Part shown: positions 30,766 to 42,213 of the stretch, piece by piece | Numbering within the stretch: the first letter of the stretch is position 1 | Layout: the number at the start of each line of letters is the position of its first letter | NCBI GenBank assembly: GCA_946811695.1 | Contig: OX328123.1 | Span: 10,487,698-10,551,697 of the forward strand | Length of the DNA stretch: 64,000 nucleotides | Source: Gonocerus acuteangulatus | Taxonomy: Eukaryota; Arthropoda; Insecta; Hemiptera; Coreidae | Direction of reading: 5' to 3' | Program-made: the position numbers and the translations under genes | The notes under the pieces: generated by a model | Database searches by the model: none | What the model was told of the DNA's origin: nothing | The model's input: only the letters and a program-made list of their open reading frames with translations

Positions 30766-31600
30766 AGTAATCAGAGGTCAATGTAATCAGAGGTCAATGT
30801 AATCAGGGGTTAAAGTAATCAGAGGTCAATGTAATCAGAGGTCAATGTAATCAGGGGTTAATGTAATCAGGGGTTAATGTAATCAGAGGTCAATGTAATC
30901 AGAGGTCAATGTAATCAGGGGTTAATGTAATCAGGGGTTAATGTAATCAGAGGTCAATGTAATCAGAGGTCAATGTAATCAGGGGTTAAAGTAATCAGAG
31001 GTCAATGTAATCAGAGGTCAATGTAATCAGGGGTTAATGTAATCAGAGGTCAATGTAATCAGGGGTTAAAGTAATCAGAGGTCAATATAATCAGGGGTTA
31101 AAGTAATCAGAGGTCAATGTAATCAGAGGTTAATGTATTCAGAGGTTAATGTAATAACATGTTAATGTAATCATAGGTAAAAGTATTCAGACGTTAATGT
31201 GATCAGAAGTAAATGTACTCAGAATTTAATGTAATCATAGGTTAATGTAATCAGAGGTTATTGTAATCACAGGTCAATGTATTCAGAGGTTAATGCAATA
31301 ACATGTTAATGTAATCATAGATAAATGTATTCAGACGTTAATCTAATCAGAAGTAAATGTACTCAGAGGTTAATGTATTGAGAGGTTAGTGTAATGATAG
31401 TTCAATGCAATCAAAGGTTAATGTAATCAGAAGTTAATACAATCAGAGGTTAATGTAATCAGAAGTTAATACAATCAGAGGGTAGTCTAATCAGAATTTA
31501 ATACAATTAGAGGGTAGTATAATCAGAAGTTAGTACAATCAGAGTTTAGTGTAATAAAACTTAAATGTAATCAGTGGTTAATAAAATCAGAATGATAATT
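30752..31600. repeat. 16-bp minisatellite, about 50 units
   Basis: Unit AATCAGAGGTCAATGT with GGTTAATGT and GGTTAAAGT variants. Most regular at 30770-31140, then increasingly degenerate to about 31600. The array starts inside the last codons of the exon at 30500: the exon's own CAGAGGTTAAAG is a unit. Confidence 0.92.
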
Positions 31601-31674
31601 ATAACAAAAATGCCTGATTTTTTTAATACCTCATTTATTACCAACGGGTAAATCTCAGTAGTTTAACAGTTAGT

Positions 31675-31818
31675 GTAAAAATTTTAACCACTGTTATTTT
31701 CGTTCTCTAGGGGTTCTGAAACATTCAATTTTCTAGTCGGCACTTCTGGATTGCGTCATGAGATCAGCCTTATAAGCGGGGTTCTTCCCTATGGAGGGAG
31801 GGAGGAACCGCGCTAAAA
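31675..31818 (-). mobile_element. HINE-A 5' end fragment
   Basis: Minus-strand 5' terminus TTTAGCGCGGTTCCTCCCTC ending at about 31818, with the TCGGCACTTCTGGATTGCG and CTCTAGGGGTTCTGAAAC blocks. No TA tract attached. Confidence 0.65.
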
Positions 31819-31901
31819 GTATTGAAACACTCATGAATACTTTACTTGCTTAACATTTGCGACTAAAATAGTGATGCTTTAGGTAAGGGCATCTATATAT
31901 C

Positions 31902-32110
31902 TATCTATATATATAAAAATCACGTGTCTGTCTGTTTGTATGTTTGTCTGTTAGTTCCTTATACAAATCCACACCGTTTGACCGAGTTTGACCAAACTTC
32001 GCACACAGGTACCTCTTGATCCGGGAAGTCTTGTAGGCTAACTCAAAATTATCTAGGATGCACAGTTTGGAAGTAACGTGCTCGAAACTGTCATTTATAG
32101 AAGAGTTTAT
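31902..32110 (+). mobile_element. Helitron-C 5' end fragment
   Basis: TCTATATATATAAAAATCAC then GTGTCTGTCTG and one inner unit; no 3' terminus found downstream. Confidence 0.6.
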
Positions 32111-32519
32111 TATCAGAAATAGCCATTTTTCTTCTCAGTGTTGCCCCTTCTTTAAAGAAGAAGAACAATACAAAACTTCTTTTATTGTGCCAAAAGTTTT
32201 TCTTTTGCGAAAAAAAATCTTTTTAGTTTTAACCTTTGTTAGTTTATCTAAATGGTAGCTGTATATTCTCCGAGTTTGGGCAAATATCATATAAAATCAT
32301 ATTATATAAGATCATATTTTTTAAGATCAATTTTCTTAATATAGGGCAACACTGGGTTCTAACCAGAATTTGAACTAATATCGTATAAGTTAGTATACCA
32401 TAAAAATGTTCTGTGTTTATCTAATCAGAATTTGGACAAATATCATATAAGTAAGTATGACATGTTACAAATATCATATAAGTACGGACATGTTACAAAT
32501 TTATAAAACTTGATGGATC
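32111..32519. other. Degenerate short repeats
   Basis: Recurring AATATCATATAAGTA-like motifs between 32280 and 32510. No gene recognised. Confidence 0.4.
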
Positions 32520-32646
32520 GTGTCCCTTTTGAAAACAATAGGAACAAGGCTAAAAGTATTTTGGAATTGTTGACACTGATGTATGTGGACCTTTTCTAAC
32601 TATAGATCTCGAAGGTGAAAAATATTTTTATTTAATTTATAGATGA

Positions 32647-33092
32647 CTAGCTGTTACCCGGTGTGCCATGCTACACCTACTTTCTGTCTATGACTCTCCC
32701 CGTATCAAGATCTACTTGATACCTAGTTTTCTATACCCAGTTACGAAAATCGGTCAAACGGTGTGAATTTAGTTCATAATGATGCCCGGCAGAGGCCAGC
32801 ACAACAGCACTTCATCTAACAACCGACAGAGGCCAGTAGCTGTCGATTCAAAATGGCCGTGAAAATCTGAATGGTTCAGTGTAGCCAATTTTTTTGAACA
32901 AAACTTTTGACCTTTTGACCAAATTTTAAAATTTGACTATTTTGACATAGCCTAGGAGATTTCTCGTATCAAGACCTACCTATGTGCCAAGTTTGGTCAA
33001 AATTGGTCAAACGGTGTAGATTTGTATAAGGAACAAACAAACAAACAAATAAATAAATAAACAGACAGACACGTGATTTTTATATATATAGA
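32647..33092 (-). mobile_element. Helitron-C inserted in copia integrase
   Basis: CTAG at 32647-32650 and the TC end at 33091-33092 (minus strand). The copia flanks join without any added or lost base at the conserved FIDDY motif of the integrase, so the empty site can be inferred from the coding frame. This is the clearest evidence in the window for A|T insertion without target duplication. Confidence 0.88.
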
Positions 33093-33391
33093 TTATTGTA
33101 AGATTGCTAGGGTTTAAACTATAAAACCTAAAACAGAAGTTTTTAATTCCTTTGTTCAATGAGTAAATGAGGTTGAAAACTTAACAAATAAATTAAATAA
33201 TGAATGAATTGGTATTATGAGATGTGACATTGGTAAGGAATATTTAAATAGTAAGATTTATGACTTTACAAAAAATAAGGGTATCAAAATGAATCCCTGC
33301 CCCACATAAGTTCATGAATTAAACTGAGTGATTTACTAGAACAATTATGAATATATCTCTTTGTTTACTGGCAGAAGCTAGAAAACAATTG

Positions 33392-34113
33392 GGTAAAAAT
33401 GCAGTTTCCCGCCCTCCAAACCGATTTCTTTCAAACTTTGCACAATAACGTATTTTGATGCACTAAACACGAATCCGTTAAAAAAAAACGTCGGATTTAA
33501 CTAGGAAAGAAGTTATTAAGCACTAAAGTTCACTGTTATGCAGGTTATGAGAACTAATGTAAACAACTAAATTTGTGACGACTTTAAGGCTTAAATGACG
33601 ACTTTAAGGCATACATGCTATGTGTTACGCTCGCTCAAGAAGATAACAAAACCCCAGTCAATCCAACTCGCTAAAATTAATAGAATATAATAGTAAGCAC
33701 TAAAGTTAGGAAGGTTATAAAACTAGGCGTCATCAGCGTATTTGTAAACACGCGCATGCGCAGATATGTAACATTGGGAAACAGAGAACTCTCATTTGAA
33801 ATGTTCAGAAACCATTTATTCGAAAATATTGTTAATTTTAAGGGCATCCTCACCTGTCGCTTAAAGGCATACGTGCTATGCGTTTCCGCTCGCTACGCTC
33901 GCTCAAGAAGATAACAAAACCCCAGTCAATCCAACTCGCTAAAATTAATATAATTCTATTAATTATTCTATTAACTTTAGTCCTTAATAACTTCTTTCCT
34001 TGTTAAATGCGAAGGTTTTCTTTTTAACGTATTCGTGTTTAGTGCATCGAAATACGTTATTGTACAAAATTTGAAAGAAATCGGTTTTGAGGGCGTGAAA
34101 CTTCATTTTTACC
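33392..34113. mobile_element. Long-TIR MITE 1 (722 bp)
   Basis: Ends GGTAAAAATGCAGTTTCCCG and, inverted, GGTAAAAATGAAGTTTCACG; the arms pair for over 150 bp, including ATAACGTATTTTGATGCAC and ACGAATCCGTTAAAAA. An inner 75-bp block (CTCAAGAAGATAACAAAACC) is directly duplicated at about 33640 and 33905. The flanks AACAATTG and GAGACTGT differ, so the target duplication was lost, consistent with the adjacent copia deletion. Confidence 0.8.
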
Positions 34114-34202
34114 GAGACTGTATTCTTATATGATAAAATCAGTTTTGAAGTGTATATTTGCCAACAAAGGGGATACGAGGATAGCTCTAATAGAATTTGT
34201 AA

Positions 34203-34869
34203 ATTAATTGGGTAAATGTGAGGACGCGGGGTCTCCACACCGATCGTTTTGAAATGTTACACTATAACGTATTTTGACGCACTAAACACGAATCCGTTAA
34301 AAAAAAAAGAAAGCTCGCTCTCCACTAGGAAAGAAGTTATGAAGCACTAAAGTTCACTGTTGTGCGGGTTCTGAAAGGTAATGTAACCTACTATGTTTGT
34401 CAACATGCGCATTGCGCATGGAAAAGTCCGTAATAAGGATGTCTAATTGAAGTTTGCCCTAATATAATTCTATTAATTTTAGCGAGTTGGATTGAATAGA
34501 GTTTTGATATCTTCTTGAGCGAGCGCAAACGCACAGCACGTATGCCCATAAGCGACATGTTACGACAGGTGAGGACGCCCAAATTTACAATGATTTGTGA
34601 GTATATAGTTTATAAACATTTCAAATAACAGTTCTTTGTATGCAAATCTTACATCTCCGCGCATACGCACGTTTACAAATACGTTGTTTACGTCAGCTTT
34701 CAAAACCCGCACAACAGTGAACTTTAGTGCTTCATAACTTCTTTCCTAGTGGAGGGCGAGCTTTTTTTTTTTTAACGGATTCGTGTTTAGTGCGTCAAAA
34801 TACGTTATAGTGTAACATTTCAAAACGATCGGTGTGGAGACCCCGCGTCTTCACATTTACCATTAATTG
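34203..34869. mobile_element. Long-TIR MITE 2 with 8-bp target duplication
   Basis: The element is 34211-34861 (651 bp). TIR GGTAAATGTGAGGACGCGGG and inverse; same family as MITE 1. Exact 8-bp target duplication ATTAATTG at 34203-34210 and 34862-34869. The terminal GGTAAA does not match the common hAT CAG start, so the superfamily is open. Confidence 0.88.
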
Positions 34870-34944
34870 TTTCAAAATTGTTATGCTGAATTACATTTTA
34901 AATATGCTATAAGAGTTTTGAACTATTGACTTTTGTGGATATTG

Positions 34945-36713
34945 TTAACGCGTTCACTGCCCACGCCCCGGGAGCCGGGGCGAGCTGTACCTTCGCCGGG
35001 TGCCCTCGCCCCGGCCACCCGGGCCTCCTCCTACCTCCCGTTTTATTGCTCTAGCAAAGGCTGGACTTCTCACAGAAGGGTTTAAATTGCTTCTGGGCAT
35101 TGCTAAGTAAACAAGTCTTGTCAGAACGTCATTGGTTCCTGAAGAAATTACTTTTTTTCGACAAATTTTACGTGAGTATCCAATAACAAGAAATTAAATG
35201 TATAAAACCTTTTTATAATTATTCAGTGCAGTTAATTATTGTGGAACGTTGTTCTTTAGATCCTAGAATGTCTGGACGTAGGGGGAAAAAACAACAGCGG
35301 TCATGGATTTTATTTAAGGTTGTCATTTTTTTTTAATATATTCATAACAAAAAAATGGTCTTCATAAAATTTATAACAGATCCCGTTGCTTTAATTCTGA
35401 TTTAATTAAATGAATAATTATTCGTGTTAATGTCGTGTTTTGCATCTTTATAATATATTTCTCAGTTTACTAAAAATCGATTTACGGAAAGTGAAGCTAC
35501 GTTGACTAGTCGGCCGAAAAGTGTCTCCTACTTTCGGGCAGACAAGTCAACGTAGCGCAACAGAAAGTAGTATCTCCTCTCCTGTTCCCTCTGGGACGAA
35601 ATTATGAGTATTTGTATCATTAAATTATAAAAATGGAGAAAAGAATTTAGAAAAATACTTATAAAATATTCTGATACGATTTTCTGGCATCACACTAAAA
35701 AGGAAAAGTTCAGAAAAAGGTATTTTACTTTTTCTTTATTGAATGTTCAGGAGTCATTTTATATTTTTAGAGTAATAAAAACCGCTTTATTTCGACAGTA
35801 GAGGAAATCCATGACATAATTTTCAATGCCTCTGATGACGAATTAGAAATCGATTTGTAAATTGGAAATAGAAAAAATTGAGAATGCTCATTTTTCAAGT
35901 AATGCTGCTAAAATCACATTTTTAGTACAACGCATTAGAGGGCCTGCCAAATCTATGACCCTCTATGACTCTATGAGGCTGGCAATAATAGAAACACTAG
36001 TCGACGGACTGCCTCAAAATTGCCGGAACCTTGTCTGAAAGGTTACAAAGGGCAAACAATTAGGAGGAGATAAAAACTGATCGGACAAGCAGAAAATTAG
36101 AGAAAATACGCTGTATTACTGTACTCATTGCTCAAATCAACCAGGACTTAGTTTATGTTTCTACTTTAGGGAATTTCGTAACTATAAGTAAGAATTGTTA
36201 GTATAAGTATAGGAATCAATAATTAGAATAGTATGTTAGTTAGAAAGATATTAAGAGGAGAAGGTAGATAATGAATAATAGTTATAGGTTTCACTAATAA
36301 ATTAGGAAAATTGAAAATAAATAAAATAAAGTAATAATGCAAAATAACTTACACCTACATCGCGTGTTTATTTATACAATAAAAGCATATTATATTAACT
36401 TGGGCATAAGTATAATATCACTTTATTGGTACTTCTACAATAGATTTCCCAACAAAGACAATGATACGAACCATTTCATATAACCCTGTGAGACTAGAGT
36501 TGGTGCCCACGCCCCGGCTACCGGGGTGAGACTTCGCACGGTGCCCTCGCCCCGGCTCCCGGGGCGTGCTTCAAACCGGATGTTAGCGTCATTAGAAATG
36601 CGTTTCAACTCATTATAGTTGATACTATTAGCTATTTATTAACGAAAATAAGAAAAAAAAGTAGTTGGCTCCTGAGGAAGTTTTAAAATTTTGATGGGCA
36701 GTGAATGTGTTAA
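34945..36713 (+). mobile_element. piggyBac element, internally deleted
   Basis: The element is 34949-36709 (about 1.76 kb). TTAA flanks both sides. TIRs CGCGTTCACTGCCCA and CACATTCACTGCCCA. Subterminal GC-rich repeats (GGTGCCCTCGCCCCGG) lie inside both ends, striking in AT-rich DNA. Remnants of the N-terminus of a transposase: MSGRRGKKQQRSW from 35269, and VEEIHDIIFNASDDELEIDL ending in a stop near 35861. The DDE core is absent. Inserted into copia between RT and RNase H. Confidence 0.85.
35495..35556. repeat. Hairpin inside the piggyBac element
   Basis: GCTACGTTGACT at 35495-35506 pairs with AGTCAACGTAGC at 35545-35556; additional pairing GGCCGAAA/TTTCGGGC inside. Confidence 0.75.
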
Positions 36714-36865
36714 TGCTGATTGGGCTGAGGATCATTTAGAACGAAAATCCACCACTGGTTTTGTTATTAGGTAATGTAGTATTCTGGAAATCGAGAAAGC
36801 AAAAAGGTGTTACAGAAGAGACTACATTTGCAGAATATGTAGCTTTAAGAGAAGCTACATGTAGC

Positions 36866-37452
36866 TCCAAGACTTTCCAAAAACATAGAACTTTTTTTTA
36901 AACAATAAGAACTCGAAAAACATAAAAGATTTTTTTTAAACACTAAAAACTCCTTTGTGAACAATGTGTCATTTTTTAAGGCACTTAAATTTATGAACTT
37001 GAAATTAATCCTGTTACATACATATGCAAATTGTTATATTTAACTTATTTTTGTATTCACATATAGATAGATGTACATAATAAATTACATAAATATTTAT
37101 AATCATAGAAATGAATGTATATAAACTAATTAATTTTCCACACACTTTGAAACATTATTTTATTTTTTTTTTTAATTATAGGTGCTCCTACTGCCAAGGT
37201 CATTAGCACCATATTTTATTATTATTATTAGTATTCATTTTGTATGATTATTTTTTTTTTGCAAATAAATTAATGTATTAAAATATTAATGTTTATAAGA
37301 AGAGAAAGTCACTTGAATTGTGGTGTTCTAATAAATAAATAAGTAATTAAATTTTCCACGCAATTTCTGATAAATCTAATATCTATTATATTCTGACATA
37401 TGCTTTCTTTTGTCTAAGATAATTATATCCTCTGACTGTCACCATTTAGACG
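36866..37452. other. Unassigned AT-rich sequence
   Basis: A TTTTTTTTTAAACA-type duplicate near 36890-36945 and A/T runs; no gene or named repeat. Confidence 0.4.
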
Positions 37453-37545
37453 GGGAGCTGGTAACGAACGTTTCATGAAGTGTTTTATGCACCTTGAAAT
37501 TTTGCTGTATTGCATCTCTTGGGTAGGTAGGGCATACTACCCTAA

Positions 37546-39153
37546 CAATGAATTTAAGCTATTTGGGAATTTCAATAAGGACATTGATTTGGCGAGCAAC
37601 AATATTTTTACCAGAATTGCAACCGTATTTAAACAATTAGTCCAAGAATTGGTAACACACTTTTCATGAAGTGTTTTAGGCACCTTGAAATTTTGCTATA
37701 GTGTGTCTCTATTCCTGGACATACCTTGGAAAACCAGGTGCTGCATATAGGGGAAAGGTGTTAAAAGAATATGGCACAAAAGTAGTATTTTATTCAGAAG
37801 CCAACAATCTTTAATGTATAATTAAGGCAAGTTGCTTTATTTCTAATATTAAATGGTGCTTTATACACACTGTCATTTAAACCGGAACAGCTGTTCCAAG
37901 ATCAAGAGACAATGAGAGCGTAAAGAACAACCACAACTGCCCAGCTGATCGGTGCTCTCACAAACTCTTATCTCTCCACGCAGTGTATTGCAGTCTATCA
38001 TATGCTGATGTTATTTTCATGCTTGCTGATAACTAAACCTCACAAAAAGTGTCTACCCTTTTGTAATTATTTTCAATTATCTATGAAGACGGTGTTTAAA
38101 TAGCAGTGTGAAGAAAAAAACTTCATTTAATATTAGAAAAAAAAGCCACTTATGTTTTGTTTTTTTTTACATGTTATCGTCCTTAAAAGTGTCTGCCTTA
38201 TATATTATCTATATATATAAAATTCACGTGTCTGTCTGTTTTTCTGTTTGTTTGTTCCTTATACAAATCTACACCGTTTGAACGATTTTGACCAAACTTG
38301 GCACACAGGTAAGTCTTGATACGAGAAATCTCATAGGCTAAGTCAAAATAGTCAAATTTCAAAATTTGGTCAAAAGGTCAAAAGTTTTGTTCAAGAAAAA
38401 TTGGCTACACTGAACCATTCAGATTGTGACGGCCATTTTGAATAATGTCTCAAATTTATTTGTTGATGTTCCTGATAATTAGAATAACTCGAACTCATTG
38501 ATGACTTTACATCATTATATAATCATGGAATGCAGTTTATTTCAGTTTTTATCTCAACAGTTTTATTTCAACAGTTTATTTCAACATTCTTTGAAAAGAG
38601 CTTTCTACTCGCAGGCTCTGCTAATGGCCTCTTTCGGCTGTTAGATGAAGTGCTAGAGAAGGCTGTTAGATTTGTGTGCTGGCCTCTGCCGGTATCATTA
38701 TGAACTAAAACAAATTCACATCGTTTGACCGATTTTCGTAACTGGGTATAGACAACTAGGTATCAAGTAGATCTTGATACAGGGAGAGTTACAGACAGAA
38801 AGTAGGTGTAGCATGGCACACTGGGTAACAGCTAGTTCATTATAGAATTGCCTTAATTTTACATTAAAGATTAATGGCTTCTGAATAAAACAATATTTTT
38901 GGCCCATAGTTTTTTACTCATTACCATGCGCAATACCTGGTTTTTCAAGGTATGTCCAGGAAACTCATACTTACGTTCTTATCTACCATAGAGACACACT
39001 GTAGCAAAATTTCAAGGTGCATAAAACACTTCATGAAATTGTGTTACCAGTTCTTGGACTAATTGTTTAAATACGGTTGCAATTCTGGTAAAATATTGTT
39101 GCTCGCCAAATCAATGTCCTTATTGAAATTCCCAAATACCTTTAATTCATTGT
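37546..39153. mobile_element. Long-TIR element H, with nested Helitron
   Basis: Outer arms CAATGAATTTAAGCTATTTG and inverse, then GTCCAAGAATTGGTAACACA, TTTCATGAAGTGTTTTAGGC and TTTTATTCAGAAGCCAACAA, paired with 38830-39153. Helitron-C sits at 38208-38835. A partial left arm also occurs at 37453-37540. Confidence 0.7.
38208..38835 (+). mobile_element. Helitron-C inserted in element H
   Basis: TC start at 38208, CTAG end at 38832-38835. The empty site is visible in the related copy at 50590-50620 (TTATTATTCATTG), again an A|T junction with no duplication. Confidence 0.85.
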
Positions 39154-39389
39154 TGTCCATAACTGCAAGAAAAATATCTTAAATTTGTTTTTCTTCTAAG
39201 ATTCCCCTATTTCCTATGATAGAAGGACTATCCTTAAAGAAGAACTCATGAACCATAAAATTTGAATGAGAAGCTTTAACAGAAAGAAAAAAAAATTGAA
39301 AGTATATTTGGAACAAAATGTTTTTAAAACTTTCCTTTTGGCATAAATAACATAAATCCTGCACCATTTCTAGAATAGATAAATAATGT

Positions 39390-39786
39390 TTCCGTTTGAA
39401 GTTAAGGAAATACTATAAATAAAATATTGCGTTAACAGGAATGAAAGGTTTTAGGATTTTTGTATATTTTCTAAAATATCTCGAAAATGATTGGGAAATC
39501 ATGTTAAGCGGAAGGTAAAAAATAAATCAGTGCTTAGCATTGCAAAAATAATTTAAAAACAAAATAAGTTATTTTAAAATCTAATAATGCCAATCTGTAA
39601 TTGGTCGGGTTCACAGTTTTGAAACCGTGACCTCCGAACTGTGAGTCCTAGTCGATTATGAGCCTATACTCCCCTAATCAAGACCTACCGGAGTGCCATG
39701 TTTGGTCAAAATCGGTCAAACGGTGTGGATGTGTATAAGGAACAAACAGACAGAAATAAAAACAGCTGATTTTTATGTATATAGAT
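39390..39786. mobile_element. HINE-A interior and Helitron-C fragment
   Basis: 39390-39520 matches the HINE-A block with ATATCTCGAAAATGATTGGG. 39548-39786 is a minus-strand Helitron-C 5' end with the box GTCAAACGGTGTGG and a degraded TATATAGA terminus. Confidence 0.55.
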
Positions 39787-40381
39787 GTCAATTTCCAAGC
39801 TTTTCAGATTATACTTGAGATACAAATTTCGAAAACACGCTTAGATTACAAAGTTCCAGCGATTCGGTTGATTTTTGAATCAGTTGGCAAGGTTAACTTT
39901 CATAGAAAACTTCATATATATTCAACTTGTAACGGTTAGTTAGTTTCAGCGCATTTCTGAGCAAGATGACGTAAATAACTACTTTACTGAAAAATATAGT
40001 TAGTTTACGCAGCTCCACTTCATGGATACTAAACTAAAGTATTTGGTGGATTGTAAGAAGGGATCGATGTAAACTAACGGACCCGGGTTTTGCATGTAGA
40101 ACTGATCTTGCTTTCCCATCACCTGGGTGGCAGGTGGCTTCTTCACTCCTCTGAAGAACTACATTCTATGTGTGTCGGCGAGGAGTGTATGTGCCGCTTT
40201 GAGGTATCCTCTTGAGTTTTTAGTTCGACTTCTGATTTCTCCCGCAGATCCGTCGGCGAAGAAGGTCCTCACGTAGTTATGGCTACATTCGCACCTACAT
40301 TGCTCCTGATCCAATCCGATCCGATCCGATAGCCACCGGCTGTCGGAAGAAACCAAAGATTCTCGATCGTTCAACAAGTTT
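39787..40381. other. Unassigned sequence
   Basis: No repeat or gene recognised; short frames at 40159-40377 (minus) lack protein-like features. Confidence 0.35.
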
Positions 40382-40592
40382 GGACGGTCGAGAATCGGTG
40401 GTTATCCGATCGGGTCGGGTGAGGACTGATATAGGCACCTCCATTGAGATGCATGTGTTAATGTTTCTTCCTCTGGCGCGCGCACACCTGTCGGAAGACA
40501 CATTAACTCAGGCATCTTAATGGAGTTGTCTACATCAGTCCTCACCCGACCCGATCGGATAACCACCGATTATCGACCGTCCGTTTTTTTCT
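40382..40592. mobile_element. Foldback element, GC-richer
   Basis: Arms GACGGTCGAGAATCGGTGGT / ATCCGATCGGGTCGGGTGAG and their inverse at 40543-40592, with imperfect pairing to a centre near 40485. CGATCGGGTCGGG recurs outside at 40310-40330 as CCGATCCGATCCGAT. No frame. Confidence 0.65.
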
Positions 40593-40685
40593 AGACCGAT
40601 TTCAGACGACCGGCGCAAAATGGCGCCAAACCACATATTGCCTTTCAAAATTCTACAGCCTCTAATTCTTAACCAATTTCAATTC

Positions 40686-40688
<3 letters not shown>

Positions 40689-40754
<66 letters not shown>
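40689..40754. repeat. 66-bp poly(T) run
   Basis: Longest homopolymer in the window. It may be the A-tail of a minus-strand retroposed copy to its left or a sequence-length artefact of assembly. Confidence 0.9.
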
Positions 40755-40755
<1 letters not shown>

Positions 40756-41045
40756 TAACTAAAGTGAATACAATTTAGACCAACATTGTTACATTATTGT
40801 TTTTTGCTCCTCTTGCTTATAACCATCCATTGTTTTTAACCTTCCAAGGTTTATAACTTTCCAATACTTATAATCTTTTAGCTACCTTTCTCACAAATGA
40901 TTTTAAAATACGAATACTAATACTTCTCTTATCGTAGTGTAACAGTTAAAAATTAATACAGGCACACAAATTAAAAAAACTGGTATTTTCCAAAGACACC
41001 ATACATAATATGCTAGAATATATTATATTATTATGTATTACGACG

Positions 41046-41360
41046 CGCTGAATTCGAATGCGGAGTCCGTTTGATTCGAGCACGTCAGGTTTAAGAGCAT
41101 TTGAAGGTCAAATTTCTTATGAAGTCGTTAAAGAAGAACTAACTAGAGCTTCCATGATTTTGAGGGTCGCTGAATTCGAATCCAAGGTCTGTTTCAGCAC
41201 ATCGGCGCTTAGTGAAGGTCATTTCAAGGAAAAATATGTCTATTTTGGAAGACATCGGTCAGCAGTCAAAAATTAATTTTTGCAAAATTGACATATTTGT
41301 CTTTGAAATTACCGTGATTTTGTGCCGATATGCTGAAACGGACCTCGGATTCGAATTCAG
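41046..41360. repeat. Inverted and direct repeats around GCTGAATTCGAAT
   Basis: GCTGAATTCGAATCCAAGG at 41169 pairs with CCTCGGATTCGAATTCAGC at 41342-41360, over about 38 bp. A third, direct copy (CGCTGAATTCGAATGCGG) is at 41046. Confidence 0.65.
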
Positions 41361-41377
41361 CGTGTCGAAATACGTGA

Positions 41378-41615
41378 GAATACATGTATTGATTTTAATT
41401 TTAACGTCCACTATAATTAACTCAGAATTTTAGGACGGGTTATCTATAGGTATCCATAGGTACGTTTCTAGCCCGGATAGGGCTGATGCATTTTTCTTTT
41501 TTCTAAAGAAAAGCCTCCACCCTTAGTGGGAATCGAACCAACAACCCTTAGCACGGAGTGTTAAGTGCTCATGCCTTAACACTCACGGCCACCGGGCCTC
41601 CGAATACATGTATTG
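41378..41615 (-). mobile_element. tRNA-derived SINE-1, full length
   Basis: The element is 41392-41601 (210 bp, minus strand), with B box and A box as in the copy at 23033. Exact 14-bp target duplication GAATACATGTATTG at 41378-41391 and 41602-41615. Confidence 0.88.
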
Positions 41616-41639
41616 TGTCTTCGGAAGAGATCAATTTTT

Positions 41640-41770
41640 TATTTTGTGTGTCTGTGTAATCTGTGAGTTCTGAAATGTGGCATTTTCTATTCGGCACTTC
41701 CAGTTTGCATCATGGAGTTGGCGTCAAAAGCGAATTTCCTCCCCATGGAGTGAGATAGGAAACCCGTTAA
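41640..41770 (-). mobile_element. HINE-A 5' fragment, degenerate
   Basis: ATTCGGCACTTCCAGTTTGC and CTCCCCATGGAGTGAG blocks correspond to the HINE-A 5' region. Confidence 0.45.
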
Positions 41771-41818
41771 AATAAAATAAAAATATTCTAGGACATTTTA
41801 TGAGCATAAATACATTAT

Positions 41819-42174
41819 AGACCGAGAGCCAGCAACGCACTTTTCATGAAGTGTTTTATGTACCCTGAAATTTTGCTATAATGTACATCTTGGATATATA
41901 AGAAGGTATATATGTGTTTCCTGGACATACCTTGGAACACCAGGTACTGCGCATAGGGAAAATGTACAAAAAAATATTTCCCAAAAATAGAGTTTTATTC
42001 AGAAGCCAACTATCTTTATTGTAAAATTATTATAGGTTTTATTTCATTTTGTTTTTTCCTATATTGCAAAATTGTGTCCTAAATATTGTAACAACTGAGA
42101 TTAATCGCTTAAAGTGTATCTGGTATCAGGAACAGATTGTAATATTCTTTTAATAAATAAATAAATTTGGATAA

Positions 42175-42213
<39 letters not shown>

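Larger units (their letters stand above)
32520..36865 (+). pseudogene. Ty1/copia pol remnant split by four insertions
   Basis: Pieces read in order along the plus strand: integrase at 32540-32646 (TDVCGPF, TIDLEGEKYF); more integrase at 33093-33391 (KTEVFNSF, EYLNSKIYDF, KGIKMNPCP, RTIMNISLCLLAEARK); RT at 34114-34207 (EVYICQQRGYEDSSN); RT end at 34862-34940 (AELHFKYAIRVLNY); RNase H at 36714-36865 (ADWAEDHLERKSTTGFVI, WKSRKQKG, AEYVALREA). Several stops and shifts are present. Insertions are a Helitron (32647-33092), two MITEs (33392-34113, 34211-34861) and a piggyBac element (34949-36709). About 1 kb of pol between LAEARK and the RT is missing at the first MITE. No LTRs identified. Confidence 0.85.

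Noticed and set aside
37475..37669. 64-codon frame
   Set aside because: It lies across the arm of element H, and the same sequence is inverted at 39000-39150.
40159..40501. Minus-strand frames in a GC-richer patch
   Set aside because: They overlap a foldback repeat and show low-complexity, arginine/serine-rich translation without domain features.
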